33,839 nt of DNA from Parashewanella curva. Its GTDB lineage: Bacteria; Pseudomonadota; Gammaproteobacteria; Enterobacterales; Shewanellaceae. The stretch is taken from NCBI RefSeq assembly GCF_003675895.1, contig NZ_ML014796.1, forward strand, positions 1 through 33,839. The letters are read 5' to 3'. The notes beneath the pieces were generated by a model, which worked only from the letters and a program-made list of their open reading frames with translations, had not been told where the DNA came from and made no database searches. The translations under genes were made by a program, and so were the position numbers. Below, piece after piece: positions 8,691 through 19,218 of the stretch; the stretch's first letter is position 1; each line of letters begins with the position of its first letter.

Positions 8691-10046
8691 CTATCTTCTA
8701 AATGTTGTAAAATTAGGCCCGTCAATGAACTTCATTAAAGCAATGTCTCCCAGCATAACCTTATTTAGTTTTTGAAAATAAGGTTGTAATGTGATTGGAA
8801 GCTTTTGTCGATTAGGGTTAAGTTCTAATGCCTGACCCAGTTGCACTATCGCTGGTTCATATAGTTGGGAGAAACGGGCGTTGTTTGTGGCTACGACATA
8901 TTCACTGCACAACAAACATAACGATTCCCTGAATTTTGGGGTCGGAAGTTTTTTTACCATCCAATTTACTTCATCTTGTGTAATACGAAGCTGAACTACT
9001 TGGTCGCACTTGAGCACCACTTTTAATATCCAGCCTGTGCCGTAATTAATAAATCTATATTCGTTAATATTTTGCTCAAAAGGGGAAGGAAGTCGTCCGT
9101 AGGCACTATCAACTTGTTTGAAATGGTTTTCAGCTTGTTGCCGTCTGTCTTCAATATAAGCTTTAGCAGCCAAGATTGGTAAATGATCCATTGCTATCGT
9201 TAATTTTCGTTCAGCAACAGCAACGGCGGATTCGCAATATTCAGGGGTTAATATAGGTCTTTCGGCCGGGAGTGTTTTTTTGTACTTTGGGACTGAAACT
9301 TGATAGTAAGCCTCTCCGTCACGAATAAATTTTAATCTGCCATAAGTATCACCCCTAACTTCCGTTTCCTCTAATTCAAGTTGATGGGCAAAACGCTCAG
9401 ATTCAGGTAAGTTTTCTAGAACAATATTAAATCGAACAAGCAGTTGATGATGTGCTGATGGCAATGATTGTTTAAGTTGGTCATAGGTTTTAAGTGCGCG
9501 CCGTAAAATATATTTTTCTCGCTCAGCACGTAACATCTCTGCTGTATTACTTTTATTAATACTGTCTTCGAATACTGTGGATTGATTAGAGCTACTTTTA
9601 GGTACCGTCAGTGTCGGTGCTGTTAAGTGGGGGGATTCACCAGGCATACGTTGACGCAAAGATTTACTGCGTGTGAGAGGAGCAACTGGTAGTGATTTTT
9701 TGCTGAGTGCTTTACAGGAATTAGAACGAACCAGTTTACGATTCTTACGAAAAGCCAAAGCAGATTTTTGGGCTGTATTTGGGGATTCTTGAACCGCTTG
9801 TGTCTCTGTATCACCTGCCACACCAAGGTAATATGCCTCGAGCTGTTTTTGAAAATTGGAATGAAATTGTAAAAATAACTGTTGCTTTTCGCCATCATTT
9901 ACAAGGTAATCCCATGTGGAAGCAACAAGCCCAAGTTTAGCTTCTTTTTGGTAGTCAGTACTGCCAGAAATATAGTCAGCTACTTGCTGAGGAGTCAGTA
10001 AATAGCTAATGGGGGCTTTACGGGGAGAAATCGAAGCCACTGACAT
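8691..10046 (-). CDS. Orphan 451-residue protein with basic disordered linker
   Basis: I do not recognise this protein. It has no signal peptide or membrane helix. Residues 1-80 look folded and helical (LLTPQQVADYISGSTDYQKEA...). Residues about 85-165 are a Ser/Lys/Arg/Pro-rich low-complexity linker with repeated RSNS, TRSKSL and PKSSSN stretches. From 168 to the end the sequence is helical again and more conserved-looking, with RAEREKYILRRALKTYDQL and paired Cys in ESLCLLCSEY. ATG 10046 is followed directly by MSVASISPRKAP. It converges with ppc (22 bases apart) and diverges from nothing obvious: cinA ends 62 bases upstream in the same orientation. It could be a lineage-restricted protein or a secreted effector-like protein, but nothing in the sequence proves either. 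Confidence 0.75.
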   Translation of the reverse strand: MSVASISPRKAPISYLLTPQQVADYISGSTDYQKEAKLGLVASTWDYLVNDGEKQQLFLQFHSNFQKQLEAYYLGVAGDTETQAVQESPNTAQKSALAFRKNRKLVRSNSCKALSKKSLPVAPLTRSKSLRQRMPGESPHLTAPTLTVPKSSSNQSTVFEDSINKSNTAEMLRAEREKYILRRALKTYDQLKQSLPSAHHQLLVRFNIVLENLPESERFAHQLELEETEVRGDTYGRLKFIRDGEAYYQVSVPKYKKTLPAERPILTPEYCESAVAVAERKLTIAMDHLPILAAKAYIEDRRQQAENHFKQVDSAYGRLPSPFEQNINEYRFINYGTGWILKVVLKCDQVVQLRITQDEVNWMVKKLPTPKFRESLCLLCSEYVVATNNARFSQLYEPAIVQLGQALELNPNRQKLPITLQPYFQKLNKVMLGDIALMKFIDGPNFTTFRR

Positions 10047-10108
10047 AATTCCATTCCGTTACATTTAAAGCGTTACTTAAATATAGGTTTCGACTTCAGT
10101 AGTTGAGA

Positions 10109-11380
10109 TTAGTTTCTCTTAATGTATGAAGGATAGTTAACAATAACCGCTTTATTCTCAAGATTTCGGCGTAACATATCGTAAGCCACAGCACTCGCAA
10201 GTTGGCGGATAATGGTTCGAGATCGCTTAGGAAACTGTAATAATTGGCTGTAGACACCATTGTTATGGGCTAGTGCGATAGCAACCGTGCCGATAGGTTT
10301 GTCTTCGCTGCCACCTGATGGACCTGCAATACCACTGGTGGCGAGAGCAAAATCAGAGTCTAATATTTGCCGAGCGCCTATCGCCATTTCTTCAGCCGTT
10401 TGGCAAGATACAGCGCCGAATTGCTCTAAGGTAGCAGCATTGACATTCAGTAGTGCTTGCTTCGATTCGTTACTGTAACTCACTACGGCATGCTGTAAAT
10501 ATTGTGAACTACCAGAGAGCGCGATCAACTGCTCTGCAATCATTCCTCCAGTGCAAGATTCAGCTAATGCTAACGTCTTTTGTTGTTGAATTAATTGCTC
10601 ATGTATGGCCTGAGGTAGGCTAGGAATATTGGTGGTTACAATTAAATCAGATAAACAAGCTTTAATCTGCTTGCATACCTTGTCGAGCTGATTTATGGCA
10701 GTTTTGCCACGTGCAAACACCTTTATTTCAATGTATGGCGCCGAAGACCGATACCCTAAACTGATCCCTTCGGGCAAATTAATCTCCTGAATTTGCTCAG
10801 CAAGCCAAGATTCCCCGGCACCAATGGTGAGCATTTTAGTGACTTTAGTGGGTTCAGAGTTTCCAAATTCCTGTTCGATAAACGGCAGTAATTGATCTTT
10901 GATCATGACTTTTAGTTCAGAGGGCACGCCTGGCGTGAAAAACAGCCATGCACGATTAAGCTTTACTCTAAATCCGCACGCAGTACCGACTGGGTTATCC
11001 ACCATAATCGCACTTTCTGGAAGCATGGCTTGCTTTAAATTATTGGCGGGCATAGGGCGGTTATTGTTGCTAAACCATGTTTCTAATCGTTGTCGCCACT
11101 CCGTGTTTTCAACCAGAGTTTCACCTTTGGCTTGAGCCATCGCCTCGGCCGACAAATCATCACTTGTTGGACCTAAACCGCCATTAACGATAATGACATC
11201 GGCATGATGACTACGCTCAATAAAAGCGGAGGCTAAATCATTTAGTCGATCTCCTACCGTGATGCGGTGTTGCATTTCGATGCCCTGATCCATTAGCTCA
11301 TTAGCAACCCAAGCGGCATTAGTATCGATTATTTGACCAGCTAATACTTCTTCACCTGTGCAGATCATTTCCAATTTCAT
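10109..11380 (-). CDS. cinA: CinA family protein, nicotinamide-nucleotide amidohydrolase PncC
   Basis: A 423-residue two-domain protein. Residues 1 to about 170 form the MoCF-like COG1058 domain ([21 protein letters not shown], then [12 protein letters not shown], then [10 protein letters not shown]). About 255-410 is the PncC domain with AESCTGG, YSNESKQ, and [17 protein letters not shown]. In the family the C-terminal domain deamidates nicotinamide mononucleotide and the N-terminal domain can hydrolyse ADP-ribose, both in NAD recycling. ATG 11380 is chosen because AAGGAAA lies just upstream; the longer frame to 11404 adds eight residues without family support. It lies 54 bases downstream of the kelch gene and may share its transcript. 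Confidence 0.95.
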   Translation of the reverse strand: MKLEMICTGEEVLAGQIIDTNAAWVANELMDQGIEMQHRITVGDRLNDLASAFIERSHHADVIIVNGGLGPTSDDLSAEAMAQAKGETLVENTEWRQRLETWFSNNNRPMPANNLKQAMLPESAIMVDNPVGTACGFRVKLNRAWLFFTPGVPSELKVMIKDQLLPFIEQEFGNSEPTKVTKMLTIGAGESWLAEQIQEINLPEGISLGYRSSAPYIEIKVFARGKTAINQLDKVCKQIKACLSDLIVTTNIPSLPQAIHEQLIQQQKTLALAESCTGGMIAEQLIALSGSSQYLQHAVVSYSNESKQALLNVNAATLEQFGAVSCQTAEEMAIGARQILDSDFALATSGIAGPSGGSEDKPIGTVAIALAHNNGVYSQLLQFPKRSRTIIRQLASAVAYDMLRRNLENKAVIVNYPSYIKRN

Positions 11381-11434
11381 AGATTTTCCTTGTGATTTTG
11401 ACATCGATAATCGTTAAAAGGTGTTTTATCAAAG

Positions 11435-12511
11435 TTAAGGAAGTGGGTCGATAACGACTTGATTGGTCACTTGCTGATCGGCTGTCATGCCACCGATACG
11501 GATGAGTTTTTGCTTGTAAACTAATAACCCTCGATGATCCATGCTTGGTTGCTTTAGCCTGATAGGCTCAAGCCATTGATGAGTGGCTAAATCAAAACGC
11601 AGCATCCATGGTGACGGTTTGCTAGGCTTGCCGTTGTAACCAATACCGTTGTAGTTGTATGGATTATCACTGCCACCAATAAAGACGATTTGCCCTTGCT
11701 TACCTGCTTGCGTAACCCCAGTTGCTGCCATGCGATACAAGGCCGTTGGTTGTGGGTGATTGGGTAGTTTGAAATGAGGTAGGTTTTGCCAATGTATGGT
11801 TAAGTGATCTTTAACGTCAATTTGCCCATAAACACACTCTGGAGATGGAGCAAATGTTCGTTTTTTATCTGCAAATGTTTGGATTTTCACACCATCACAC
11901 AATACTATTTTGCCATTTACCATGCCCACAGCCTGACCAAACGTTGCTGGAATAGGCAGAGGAGTGGCCTGAGCCCAAGAATCGGTCTCGGTATCATAAA
12001 CTTGCACTAAATTGACATTAGCGGTTTGATGCCAGCCGCTGAACAAATAGATATAACGGTCTTGATAACTAAACCCAGAGGTGTCATCGACGGCAACAGG
12101 CATATCTGTAATGCGAGTATAGCGACGAGTATTAATGTCAAACTGGTAATTATCACGAGTGCTGATCTCGCTATGATCTTTGCCTACGGTGTAACCGCCG
12201 AAAATATACGCTTTATTCTTAATTCCCACCGCAGTAGCGGCAAGACGTCCCGCTAATGCTTCAATATGCGGAACATCTGGAAGCGATTGCCATTTGGATT
12301 GTCCGTCAAGTGTGAGTCCCCACGCTTTGGCGTGAACGTCTAGATAACCTTTGCCATCAGCTAATCCCATAAAGCTCAATAAGTAGCTATTTTTGCCATC
12401 GGAAACTTGAGCCACAGCGTTATTGGTTACGACTTCAGGTAAAGGAGGAAGTGGTGAAGCAATAGTGATGAATGGGAGACCTAATAATAGGGAAAACAGT
12501 AAGCGATACAT
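11435..12511 (-). CDS. Secreted kelch-repeat (NanM/YjhT-like) protein
   Basis: A 358-residue protein with a signal peptide (about 1-18, ending IASP) followed by a predicted beta-propeller. Kelch-type blades appear repeatedly: GRLAATAVGIKNKAYIFGG, then DDTSGFSYQDRYIYLFSG, then ATFGQAVGMVNGKIVLCDG, and later IVFIGGSDNP and HRGLLVYKQKLIRIGG. The overall form resembles periplasmic N-acetylneuraminate epimerase NanM. No other sialic-acid genes are nearby and I cannot confirm the catalytic residues, so I leave the function open. The ribosome site before ATG 12511 is weak. It diverges from the thr operon. Confidence 0.8.
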   Translation of the reverse strand: MYRLLFSLLLGLPFITIASPLPPLPEVVTNNAVAQVSDGKNSYLLSFMGLADGKGYLDVHAKAWGLTLDGQSKWQSLPDVPHIEALAGRLAATAVGIKNKAYIFGGYTVGKDHSEISTRDNYQFDINTRRYTRITDMPVAVDDTSGFSYQDRYIYLFSGWHQTANVNLVQVYDTETDSWAQATPLPIPATFGQAVGMVNGKIVLCDGVKIQTFADKKRTFAPSPECVYGQIDVKDHLTIHWQNLPHFKLPNHPQPTALYRMAATGVTQAGKQGQIVFIGGSDNPYNYNGIGYNGKPSKPSPWMLRFDLATHQWLEPIRLKQPSMDHRGLLVYKQKLIRIGGMTADQQVTNQVVIDPLP

Positions 12512-12664
12512 GTGGCCAATTTATTCAGTTAATCGATGAAAGAATGGTAACACAGGCATCAAGAATATATCCCTTGTTTATTCAAACCTACTTGTTACAT
12601 AAAAACGTTGATTTACTCCCATGACAAAATTTGCGATCAAATTGAATAAAAATGCATTCTGTTG

Positions 12665-12693
12665 TTGACTTTAGAAACGTAAATGCGTACTAA
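12665..12693 (+). promoter_or_regulatory. thr operon promoter
   Basis: TTGACT (12665-12670), a 17-base spacer and TACTAA (12688-12693) form a good sigma70 promoter. Transcription would start near 12700, about 59 bases before the leader peptide. The rest of 12512-12664 is AT-rich and I see no further structure in it. Confidence 0.75.
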
Positions 12694-12758
12694 TAAAAAA
12701 GCGGTGAAAAAGCCCGCATATTGAGCGCCTTAACGAACAAAACAAGAGTTTGAACACT

Positions 12759-12824
12759 GTGAAAAATACCGCCATTACCACAACCACGATTATGACCACC
12801 CGTACAACAAGCGGGACGGGTTAG
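12759..12824 (+). CDS. thrL: thr operon leader peptide ThrL
   Basis: A 21-codon ORF starting with GTG 12759, the same length as E. coli ThrL. It contains ten Thr codons (residues 4, 7-10, 13, 14, 16, 17 and 20) and two Ile codons (6 and 11), fitting regulation by charged tRNA-Thr and tRNA-Ile. It begins VKNTAITTTTIMTTRTT and ends GTG-stop (residues G-T-G). AAGAG at 12744-12748 gives a ribosome site 10 bases upstream; an in-frame TTG at 12750 is too close to that site. Stalling within the Thr codons would leave the downstream antiterminator free. Confidence 0.88.
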   Translation: MKNTAITTTTIMTTRTTSGTG

Positions 12825-12864
12825 GTTTGGCTGTATAACACAAAAGCAAAAATCGAAACCCGTC
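12815..12864 (+). promoter_or_regulatory. thr attenuator antiterminator pairing
   Basis: GACGGGTT (12815-12822, the last codons and first stop base of thrL) is a perfect complement of AACCCGTC (12857-12864), which is the 5' arm of the terminator. The two structures are mutually exclusive. A ribosome that finishes thrL covers the first arm and allows termination; one stalled earlier does not. Confidence 0.75.
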
Positions 12865-12888
12865 ACCATACAAGGTGCGGGTTTTTTT
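12856..12888 (+). terminator. thr attenuator terminator
   Basis: AAACCCG-t-CACC, loop ATACAA, GGTG-CGGGTTT followed by an uninterrupted U-run (12882-12888): an 11-bp stem with one bulged base. It lies between thrL and thrA, 59 bases before the thrA start. Confidence 0.88.
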
Positions 12889-12947
12889 ATATCTGCGTTT
12901 TCAGGCAGCACGGGTACAAAGGAATAGACAGATGGTAGGAAACAACA

Positions 12948-15404
12948 ATGCGTATACTTAAATTCGGTGGCTCATCTTTGGCTGATCCTGATTGCTTTTA
13001 TCGAGTCGGAGCCATTATTGAAAATACTTTCCAGCAAAGTGCGGTAGCCGTTGTGTTATCTGCTCCTGCTCAAGTGACCAATCATTTAGTGGCACTGACT
13101 CAAGCTACTTCCTCTGTACAACAGGGTGCTGAACATCTTGATCATGTGCAAATTATTTTCACTCGTTTGTTAGAAGGGTTAGCCGAAAAGCGCGCTGGAT
13201 TCGATGTCGCCATGCTTGCGATGCAACTCGAAGAAAGACTTGAACAACTGGGGTGTTTGCACAAAGGCATCGTGCTTTTAGGGCAGTGCCCGAATAATAT
13301 TTATGCACAAATGGTCAGCCAAGGTGAAGCTTTATCGGTAGCGATAATGCAAGCGTTATTACAAAGTGGTGAAACATCGGCAGTGGTGCTTGAGCCTAAA
13401 CAATATCTATTGGCTGAGGGATGCTATCGTGAAGCCATGGTGGATATTGAAGCCTCTAAACTTAAGGTGGCGCAGTCACCATTAGACTTGAGTGCGATAT
13501 CGTTATTACCCGGATTTACTGCGGTGAACGCACAAGGGGAAATCGTGGTATTAGGACGTAATGGCTCTGATTATTCAGCGGCAGTCTTGGCGGCCTGTGT
13601 TGATGCCAAATGCTGCGAAATTTGGACGGACGTCGATGGCGTTTACAATTGTGATCCAAGAGTGGTACCGGATGCTCAACTGCTGAAGCGCTTGTCATAT
13701 GCTGAAGCCATGGAGTTATCTTATTTTGGTGCCGCAGTGTTACATCCAAAAACCATTTCACCGATTGCTCAATATTACATTCCTTGTTTGATCAAAAACA
13801 CCTTTAACCCTCAAGCTGAAGGCACCCTTGTTGGGCCTGAAAGTTGTGATGAACAAGCGATAAAAGGGATCTCAAGTTTGTCCAACTTAACCATGGTCAA
13901 TGTCTCCGGGCCAGGAATGAAAGGCATGGTGGGCATGGCATCTCGTGTGTTTTCCACCCTCTCTCGTGGTGGGATTTCCATTGTACTGATCACTCAATCT
14001 TCATCGGAATACAGCATCAGCTTTTGTATTTCCAGTGATGATCTCGATGCCGCGAACCAATTGCTGAACCAAGAGTTTGAATTGGAATTGGCCAATCACT
14101 TATTGGAAGCCATTGACTATCAGTCTGAGCTTGCGATTGTGTCTGTTGTTGGCGATGGCATGCGAACCGCCAAAGGTGTCGCGGCACGGATGTTCCATTC
14201 ATTGGCTGAAGCTAACATCAATATTGTGGCGATTGCTCAAGGCTCATCTGAGCGTTCGATTTCAGCAGTAATTTCACAAGAAAAAGCGAAAGAGGCGATA
14301 AGAGCCTGTCATCAGAATCTATTTAACAGTCAGCAATTTTTAGATGTTTTCGTACTGGGGCGTGGAGGTGTTGGTGGCGAACTACTGCAACAAATCGAGC
14401 GTCAGCAGTCAGTTTTGACTCAGCAAGGAACCGTCATTCGTGTAATAGGCATTGCGAGCAGTGACAAGATGTTGCTGAATGCTGACGGTGTTGATCTCAG
14501 TTGCTGGCAAGATCAACTGGCATTAAGCCAGACGTCGTTTTCACTGTCAGCGCTGTCAAATCTTATCCAGCAACGTCATCGTATCAACCCTGTGATTGTC
14601 GACTGTACCGCTTCAGATGATATCTCTCGTCAGTATGTGGATTTTTTGGAAGCGGGTTTTCATGTGGTCACAGCCAATAAAAAGGCCAATACCGATAGCC
14701 AAGCCTACTATCGTCAGCTTCGTTTAAGTGCGGCTAAGAACCGCCGTAAGTTTTTGTATGATACTAATGTAGGTGCAGGTTTACCCGTCATTGAGAATTT
14801 ACAAAACTTGTTATTTGCAGGTGACGATCTCAACCAGTTCTCTGGCATATTATCAGGTTCGCTTTCTTATATTTGTGGCATGTTAGATGAAGGTATGAGT
14901 CTGTCACAAGCAACGTTACTCGCCAAAGATAAAGGCTTTACGGAGCCCGATCCTCGTGATGACTTATCCGGTATGGATGTGGCAAGGAAACTGCTGATTT
15001 TGGCAAGAGAATGCGGCCTAGAGCTGGAACTTGACCAAGTTAAAGTTCAGCCATTATTACCTCCAGATTTTGATGCCTCAGGCTCGGTGGATGAGTTTAT
15101 CGCTCGCTTGCCAGAAGCCGATGCCTATTTCAAAGAGCTGCAATCTCAAGCGGCATCCGAAGGCAAAGTGCTTAGATACATTGGACAAATTAATCAGGGA
15201 CAATGCGAGGTCAAAGTCACAGCCGTTGATAGTGATGATCCTATGCATAAAATCAAAGATGGTGAAAATGCATTGGCTTTCTACACCCGCTATTACCAGC
15301 CTATTCCACTAGTGCTAAGAGGATATGGTGCAGGCGGTGCAGTAACAGCCGCTGGTGTGTTTGCTGACATTTTAAGATGTCTGCCATGGAAGCGAGAAGT
15401 ATAA
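12948..15404 (+). CDS. thrA: Bifunctional aspartokinase I / homoserine dehydrogenase I
   Basis: An 818-residue fusion (E. coli ThrA 820) catalysing the first and third steps from aspartate to homoserine. The aspartokinase domain is about 1-290 ([10 protein letters not shown], then [11 protein letters not shown] and [10 protein letters not shown]). Two ACT regulatory domains lie at about 310-460, the site of threonine feedback in the family. The homoserine dehydrogenase domain is about 463-818, starting with the nucleotide-binding [13 protein letters not shown] and containing [20 protein letters not shown] and [12 protein letters not shown]. The start is ATG 12948 with AGGAAA 6 bases upstream. 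Expression is controlled by the attenuator just before it. thrB follows with 2 bases between the stop and the chosen start. Confidence 0.98.
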   Translation: MRILKFGGSSLADPDCFYRVGAIIENTFQQSAVAVVLSAPAQVTNHLVALTQATSSVQQGAEHLDHVQIIFTRLLEGLAEKRAGFDVAMLAMQLEERLEQLGCLHKGIVLLGQCPNNIYAQMVSQGEALSVAIMQALLQSGETSAVVLEPKQYLLAEGCYREAMVDIEASKLKVAQSPLDLSAISLLPGFTAVNAQGEIVVLGRNGSDYSAAVLAACVDAKCCEIWTDVDGVYNCDPRVVPDAQLLKRLSYAEAMELSYFGAAVLHPKTISPIAQYYIPCLIKNTFNPQAEGTLVGPESCDEQAIKGISSLSNLTMVNVSGPGMKGMVGMASRVFSTLSRGGISIVLITQSSSEYSISFCISSDDLDAANQLLNQEFELELANHLLEAIDYQSELAIVSVVGDGMRTAKGVAARMFHSLAEANINIVAIAQGSSERSISAVISQEKAKEAIRACHQNLFNSQQFLDVFVLGRGGVGGELLQQIERQQSVLTQQGTVIRVIGIASSDKMLLNADGVDLSCWQDQLALSQTSFSLSALSNLIQQRHRINPVIVDCTASDDISRQYVDFLEAGFHVVTANKKANTDSQAYYRQLRLSAAKNRRKFLYDTNVGAGLPVIENLQNLLFAGDDLNQFSGILSGSLSYICGMLDEGMSLSQATLLAKDKGFTEPDPRDDLSGMDVARKLLILARECGLELELDQVKVQPLLPPDFDASGSVDEFIARLPEADAYFKELQSQAASEGKVLRYIGQINQGQCEVKVTAVDSDDPMHKIKDGENALAFYTRYYQPIPLVLRGYGAGGAVTAAGVFADILRCLPWKREV

Positions 15405-15406
15405 CG

Positions 15407-16378
15407 ATGGATGAAATGAACATGGATTCAGTGGTGGTCTATGCGCCAGCCTCTATTGGTAATGTCAGTGTCGGTTTTGATGTTTTGGGAGCGGCAGTAA
15501 CACCCATTGACGGCTCGTTATTGGGGGATCGCGTTCAAGTATCGGCGACTGATACGTTTAGCTTTGACGCAGTGGGACGATTTGTTGATAAGTTGCCGTC
15601 AAACTCTGACGATAATATTGTGTATCAATGTTACCTCCGCTTTGCTCAGGCACTTGAAAGCAAAAGTGGGACAGTGAAAACATTATCCATAACCCTTGAG
15701 AAAAACATGCCAATAGGCTCTGGATTAGGCTCTTCTGCTTGCTCCATCGTAGCCGCATTGGTGGCTCTGAACGACTTTCACGGTCAGCCATTATCTGAAA
15801 CTGAATTGTTAGAGTTAATGGGTGAGATGGAAGGGCAAATCTCAGGCTCAATTCATTTTGATAACGTTGCGCCTTGTTATTTAGGCGGATTGCAACTGAT
15901 GCCAGAGCGCAATGGCATCATCAGTCAGTCAATCCCTTGTTTTGATGATTGGTATTGGGTGATGGCTTATCCAGGTATTGAAGTCTCGACCGCTAAAGCT
16001 CGCGCTATTTTACCTGCACAATATCGAAAGCAAGATGTGATCGCCCATGGGCGAAATCTCGCCAGTTTTATTCATGCCTGTTATAGCCAGCAACCTCAAC
16101 TGGCGGCTAATTGTATTGAAGATGTGGTGGCCGAGCCTTATCGGGCGCGAATCATCAACGGGTTTCGCCAAGCTCGACAAGGTGCGATGGATGCAGGAGC
16201 GGTTGCCGCTGGCATTTCTGGCTCTGGTCCTACTCTATTTGCCATTGCCTCAAACTTACAAGATGCCCAGCGAATACACCATTGGCTTAAGCAACACTAT
16301 TTACAGAATGAGCTCGGCTTTTGCCATATCTGCCGCTTAGATCCTCAAGGGGCGCGTCAAACAGGACAGCAATTATGA
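15407..16378 (+). CDS. thrB: Homoserine kinase
   Basis: A GHMP-family kinase of 323 residues that phosphorylates homoserine. The N-terminus [22 protein letters not shown], the ATP-binding loop [13 protein letters not shown] and the C-terminal [12 protein letters not shown] match the E. coli enzyme closely. The frame is open from 15377, inside thrA, but ATG 15407 just after the thrA stop (TAA 15402-15404), with GAGAAG upstream, fits better. A further ATG at 15416 or 15422 would give an N-terminus nearer the E. coli length of 310, so the exact start is uncertain by up to five codons. Confidence 0.96.
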   Translation: MDEMNMDSVVVYAPASIGNVSVGFDVLGAAVTPIDGSLLGDRVQVSATDTFSFDAVGRFVDKLPSNSDDNIVYQCYLRFAQALESKSGTVKTLSITLEKNMPIGSGLGSSACSIVAALVALNDFHGQPLSETELLELMGEMEGQISGSIHFDNVAPCYLGGLQLMPERNGIISQSIPCFDDWYWVMAYPGIEVSTAKARAILPAQYRKQDVIAHGRNLASFIHACYSQQPQLAANCIEDVVAEPYRARIINGFRQARQGAMDAGAVAAGISGSGPTLFAIASNLQDAQRIHHWLKQHYLQNELGFCHICRLDPQGARQTGQQL

Positions 16379-17661
16379 TGCTTTATAATTTAAAAGACCC
16401 TCAAGAGCAGGTGAGCTTTACACAAGCGGTACGCCAAGGTTTGGGTCGAGAACAAGGCTTATTTTTCCCATCATCCTTACCGCATTTTGAGGATATCGAC
16501 ACCTTACTGGATATGCCGTTTAACCAGCGCAGCAGCGAAATCATATCAGCCGTGATTGGTGATGAGTTTTCAAAGGAGCAAGTCGATGCCTTAGTGGAAC
16601 AAGCGTTTCAATTTCAGGCACCCTTGGCTAAGGTGACGGATACAATATCGGCGTTAGAACTATTCCATGGCCCAACGCTTGCGTTCAAAGACTTTGGCGG
16701 TCGCTTTATGGCGCAATGTTTAGCGGCGATCCGTGACGATGAAAAAATCACGATTCTAACCGCTACGTCAGGTGATACAGGCGCTGCCGTAGCCCACGCG
16801 TTTTACGGGCTGGAAAACATCAATGTGGTGATTTTGTATCCCAAAGGCAAGATCAGTAGCTTACAAGAAAAGTTATTTTGTACGCTCGGCGGTAACATTC
16901 ATACTTTGGCTGTTGATGGTACGTTTGATGACTGCCAAGCGTTAGTAAAACAGTCGTTTGATGATCTTGAACTTATATCCAAGTTTGGCTTGAATAGTGC
17001 CAACTCCATCAACATCAGTCGCCTGCTGGCGCAAACTTGTTATTACTTTGAAGCAGTGGCTCAACTACCTAAAGCACAACGTCAGCAAGCGGTAATTTCA
17101 GTGCCATCAGGCAACTTTGGTAATCTTACGGCAGGCCTGCTTGCTAAAGCCATGGGCTTACCTGTAAAGCGCTTTATTGCTGCCACCAATGAAAACGATA
17201 CTGTGCCGCGATATTTAGAATCGGGTCAGTGGTCACCTAATGTTACTGTACCAACCTTGTCGAATGCCATGGACGTGAGCCAGCCTAATAACTGGCCTAG
17301 GGTTGAGGAGCTAATAAAAGGACAAAATTGGTCATTGGCGGATATTGGTCATGGTCGTTTAACTGATGAAGATGTGAAGCAAAGCCTGACCCGATTATGG
17401 GAAAAAGATTACTTATGCGAACCTCATGGTGCCATTGCTTATCAAGTATTAACTGAGCAATTACAAGAAGAGGAAATAGGGATCTTTTTATGTACCGCTC
17501 ACCCTGCAAAGTTCAAAGACAGTGTCGATGATATTTTAGAAATGGACATTCCATTGCCTGCGCCACTAGCGAAACATGCTGAGTTACCTTTATTGTCACA
17601 TGATATCAGTGCTAATCACGCTGAATTGGTGGATAAAATGCAGCACTTACTGGAAATTTGA
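16375..17661 (+). CDS. thrC: Threonine synthase
   Basis: A pyridoxal-phosphate enzyme that converts O-phosphohomoserine to threonine, the last step of the operon. It has 428 residues, the same as E. coli ThrC, and starts with [17 protein letters not shown]. The PLP lysine lies in [16 protein letters not shown], followed by [16 protein letters not shown] and the phosphate-binding [17 protein letters not shown]. The ATG at 16375 overlaps the thrB stop as ATGA and is preceded by GGACAG, so the genes are translationally coupled. The terminator is 18 bases downstream. Confidence 0.98.
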   Translation: MMLYNLKDPQEQVSFTQAVRQGLGREQGLFFPSSLPHFEDIDTLLDMPFNQRSSEIISAVIGDEFSKEQVDALVEQAFQFQAPLAKVTDTISALELFHGPTLAFKDFGGRFMAQCLAAIRDDEKITILTATSGDTGAAVAHAFYGLENINVVILYPKGKISSLQEKLFCTLGGNIHTLAVDGTFDDCQALVKQSFDDLELISKFGLNSANSINISRLLAQTCYYFEAVAQLPKAQRQQAVISVPSGNFGNLTAGLLAKAMGLPVKRFIAATNENDTVPRYLESGQWSPNVTVPTLSNAMDVSQPNNWPRVEELIKGQNWSLADIGHGRLTDEDVKQSLTRLWEKDYLCEPHGAIAYQVLTEQLQEEEIGIFLCTAHPAKFKDSVDDILEMDIPLPAPLAKHAELPLLSHDISANHAELVDKMQHLLEI

Positions 17662-17678
17662 TCTTCTTATCAATTAAG

Positions 17679-17714
17679 TTGAGGCAAATATCATGGTTAT
17701 TCGCCTCAATTTTT
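17679..17714 (+). terminator. thr operon terminator
   Basis: TTGAGGC (17679-17685) and GCCTCAA (17703-17709) form a 7-bp stem with a 17-base loop, followed by TTTTT. It ends the thrABC transcript. Confidence 0.75.
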
Positions 17715-17789
17715 GAGCAGAATAATGCCATTTAGTGGGCTCAGGAAAGGTTAGAAACATTTTTAGGGCACATATAGGGTTCAAAATCA

Positions 17790-17823
17790 AAAAAGGCTTA
17801 ACCTGTTACCGTTAAGCCTTTTT
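17790..17823 (-). terminator. fis terminator (bidirectional)
   Basis: AAAAAGGCTTAAC, 8-base loop, GTTAAGCCTTTTT: a perfect 13-bp stem that has A- and T-runs on both sides. It lies 27 bases after the fis stop on the minus strand and can also stop read-through from thrC. Confidence 0.88.
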
Positions 17824-17849
17824 AACATCAGTATATTACTGAGTGATTC

Positions 17850-18173
<324 letters not shown>

Positions 18174-18199
18174 CTAAATCTGTACTAGGGGGTTAGCCC

Positions 18200-19156
18200 T
18201 TAATCTCTAAAATAGCATTCCACCATGGAATACTGCTGCTCAGCGTCTTCAAGCTTGTTAAATTGAGCTCGAAATTCACGCTGTGAATCTTGGTCGAAAT
18301 ACCAGCCTATGTGCTTACGAGCAAAGCGTACGCCTTTATACTCGCCATATAACTCATAGAGTTTGGTGAGATGTTCAAGCATGACTTGACGCTTTTCAGT
18401 GCCATTGACGGGATCTAAATGTTCCCCTGTTTGTAAGTAATGCTCTATTTCTCTAAATATCCACGGTCGTCCTTGCGCGCCTCGACCAATCATAATGGCA
18501 TCAGCACCGGTCTTTTCCAGTACAAAGCGTGCCTTTTCAGGCGTTGTAATATCACCATTCGCCACTACCGGAATGGATACCGATTGTTTAATGTGAGCGA
18601 TGGTGTCGTACTCCGCTTCGCCTTTGTACATGCATTGTCGCGTTCGACCATGAACTGCGAGGGATGCAATACCACAGGCTTCTGCTATTTGTGCGATGTG
18701 AACCCCATTTTTATGTTCAGGATCCCATCCGGTGCGAATTTTCAGCGTCACTGGTACATCAACCGCATCAACTACGGCTGATACAATTTTTTCTACCAAG
18801 GCTGGATCTTGCATTAATGCCGAACCCGCGAGCTTCTTATTCACTTTTTTTGCAGGACAACCCATATTGATGTCAATGATGTGAGCGCCTTGTTCAACAT
18901 TGAACTGGGCGGCTTGCGCCATTAACTTAGGATCGGCTCCCGCAATCTGCACAGATCGAATGCCTTCTTCACCTGAATGTGCCATCCGTTTTTTGCTTTT
19001 TTCAGAATCCCAAACTTTGGGATTTGAAGACAGCATTTCTGATACAGCAAGTGCCGCACCATGACGTAGACAAAGGTTGCGAAAGGCTTGATCGGTGACG
19101 CCTGCCATTGGCGCCACGATCAGCTGATTTTTCAGTTGATAGGGTCCAATTCTCAT
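18200..19156 (-). CDS. dusB: tRNA-dihydrouridine synthase B
   Basis: A 318-residue flavoenzyme that reduces uridine to dihydrouridine in the tRNA D-loop. It has a TIM barrel with FMN-binding APMAGVTDQAFR, INMGCPAKKVNKKLAGSAL (active-site Cys), LKIRTGW, VHGRTR, ANGDI and MIGRGAQGRPWIF. The start is ATG 19156, giving MRIGPYQLKN like E. coli; AAGGTGAT lies upstream, and the longer frame would need TTG at 19180. First gene of the dusB-fis operon, with a promoter 27 to 60 bases upstream. Confidence 0.97.
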   Translation of the reverse strand: MRIGPYQLKNQLIVAPMAGVTDQAFRNLCLRHGAALAVSEMLSSNPKVWDSEKSKKRMAHSGEEGIRSVQIAGADPKLMAQAAQFNVEQGAHIIDINMGCPAKKVNKKLAGSALMQDPALVEKIVSAVVDAVDVPVTLKIRTGWDPEHKNGVHIAQIAEACGIASLAVHGRTRQCMYKGEAEYDTIAHIKQSVSIPVVANGDITTPEKARFVLEKTGADAIMIGRGAQGRPWIFREIEHYLQTGEHLDPVNGTEKRQVMLEHLTKLYELYGEYKGVRFARKHIGWYFDQDSQREFRAQFNKLEDAEQQYSMVECYFRD

Positions 19157-19189
19157 GCGTACTATCACCTTGTGCGTCAAAGGGGCGCT

Positions 19190-19218
19190 ATATTAGCCCT
19201 TTTTGCACGGCTTGAAAA
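19190..19218 (-). promoter_or_regulatory. dusB-fis promoter with GC-rich discriminator
   Basis: On the minus strand TTTTCA (19213-19218), a 17-base spacer and TAATAT (19190-19195) are followed by AGCGCCCC up to the probable start near 19183. A GC-rich discriminator is the hallmark of promoters inhibited by ppGpp/DksA, as known for fis. Confidence 0.6.

Noticed and set aside
11435-12511. Naming the kelch protein as sialic-acid epimerase NanM
   Set aside because: The fold and signal peptide fit, but there are no sialic-acid genes nearby and the catalytic residues could not be confirmed.
12690-12911. Minus-strand ORF of 73 codons across the thr leader
   Set aside because: It lies opposite the promoter, thrL and attenuator, which explain the sequence; its translation looks random.
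18440-18781. 113-codon plus-strand ORF opposite dusB
   Set aside because: Antisense shadow of dusB.
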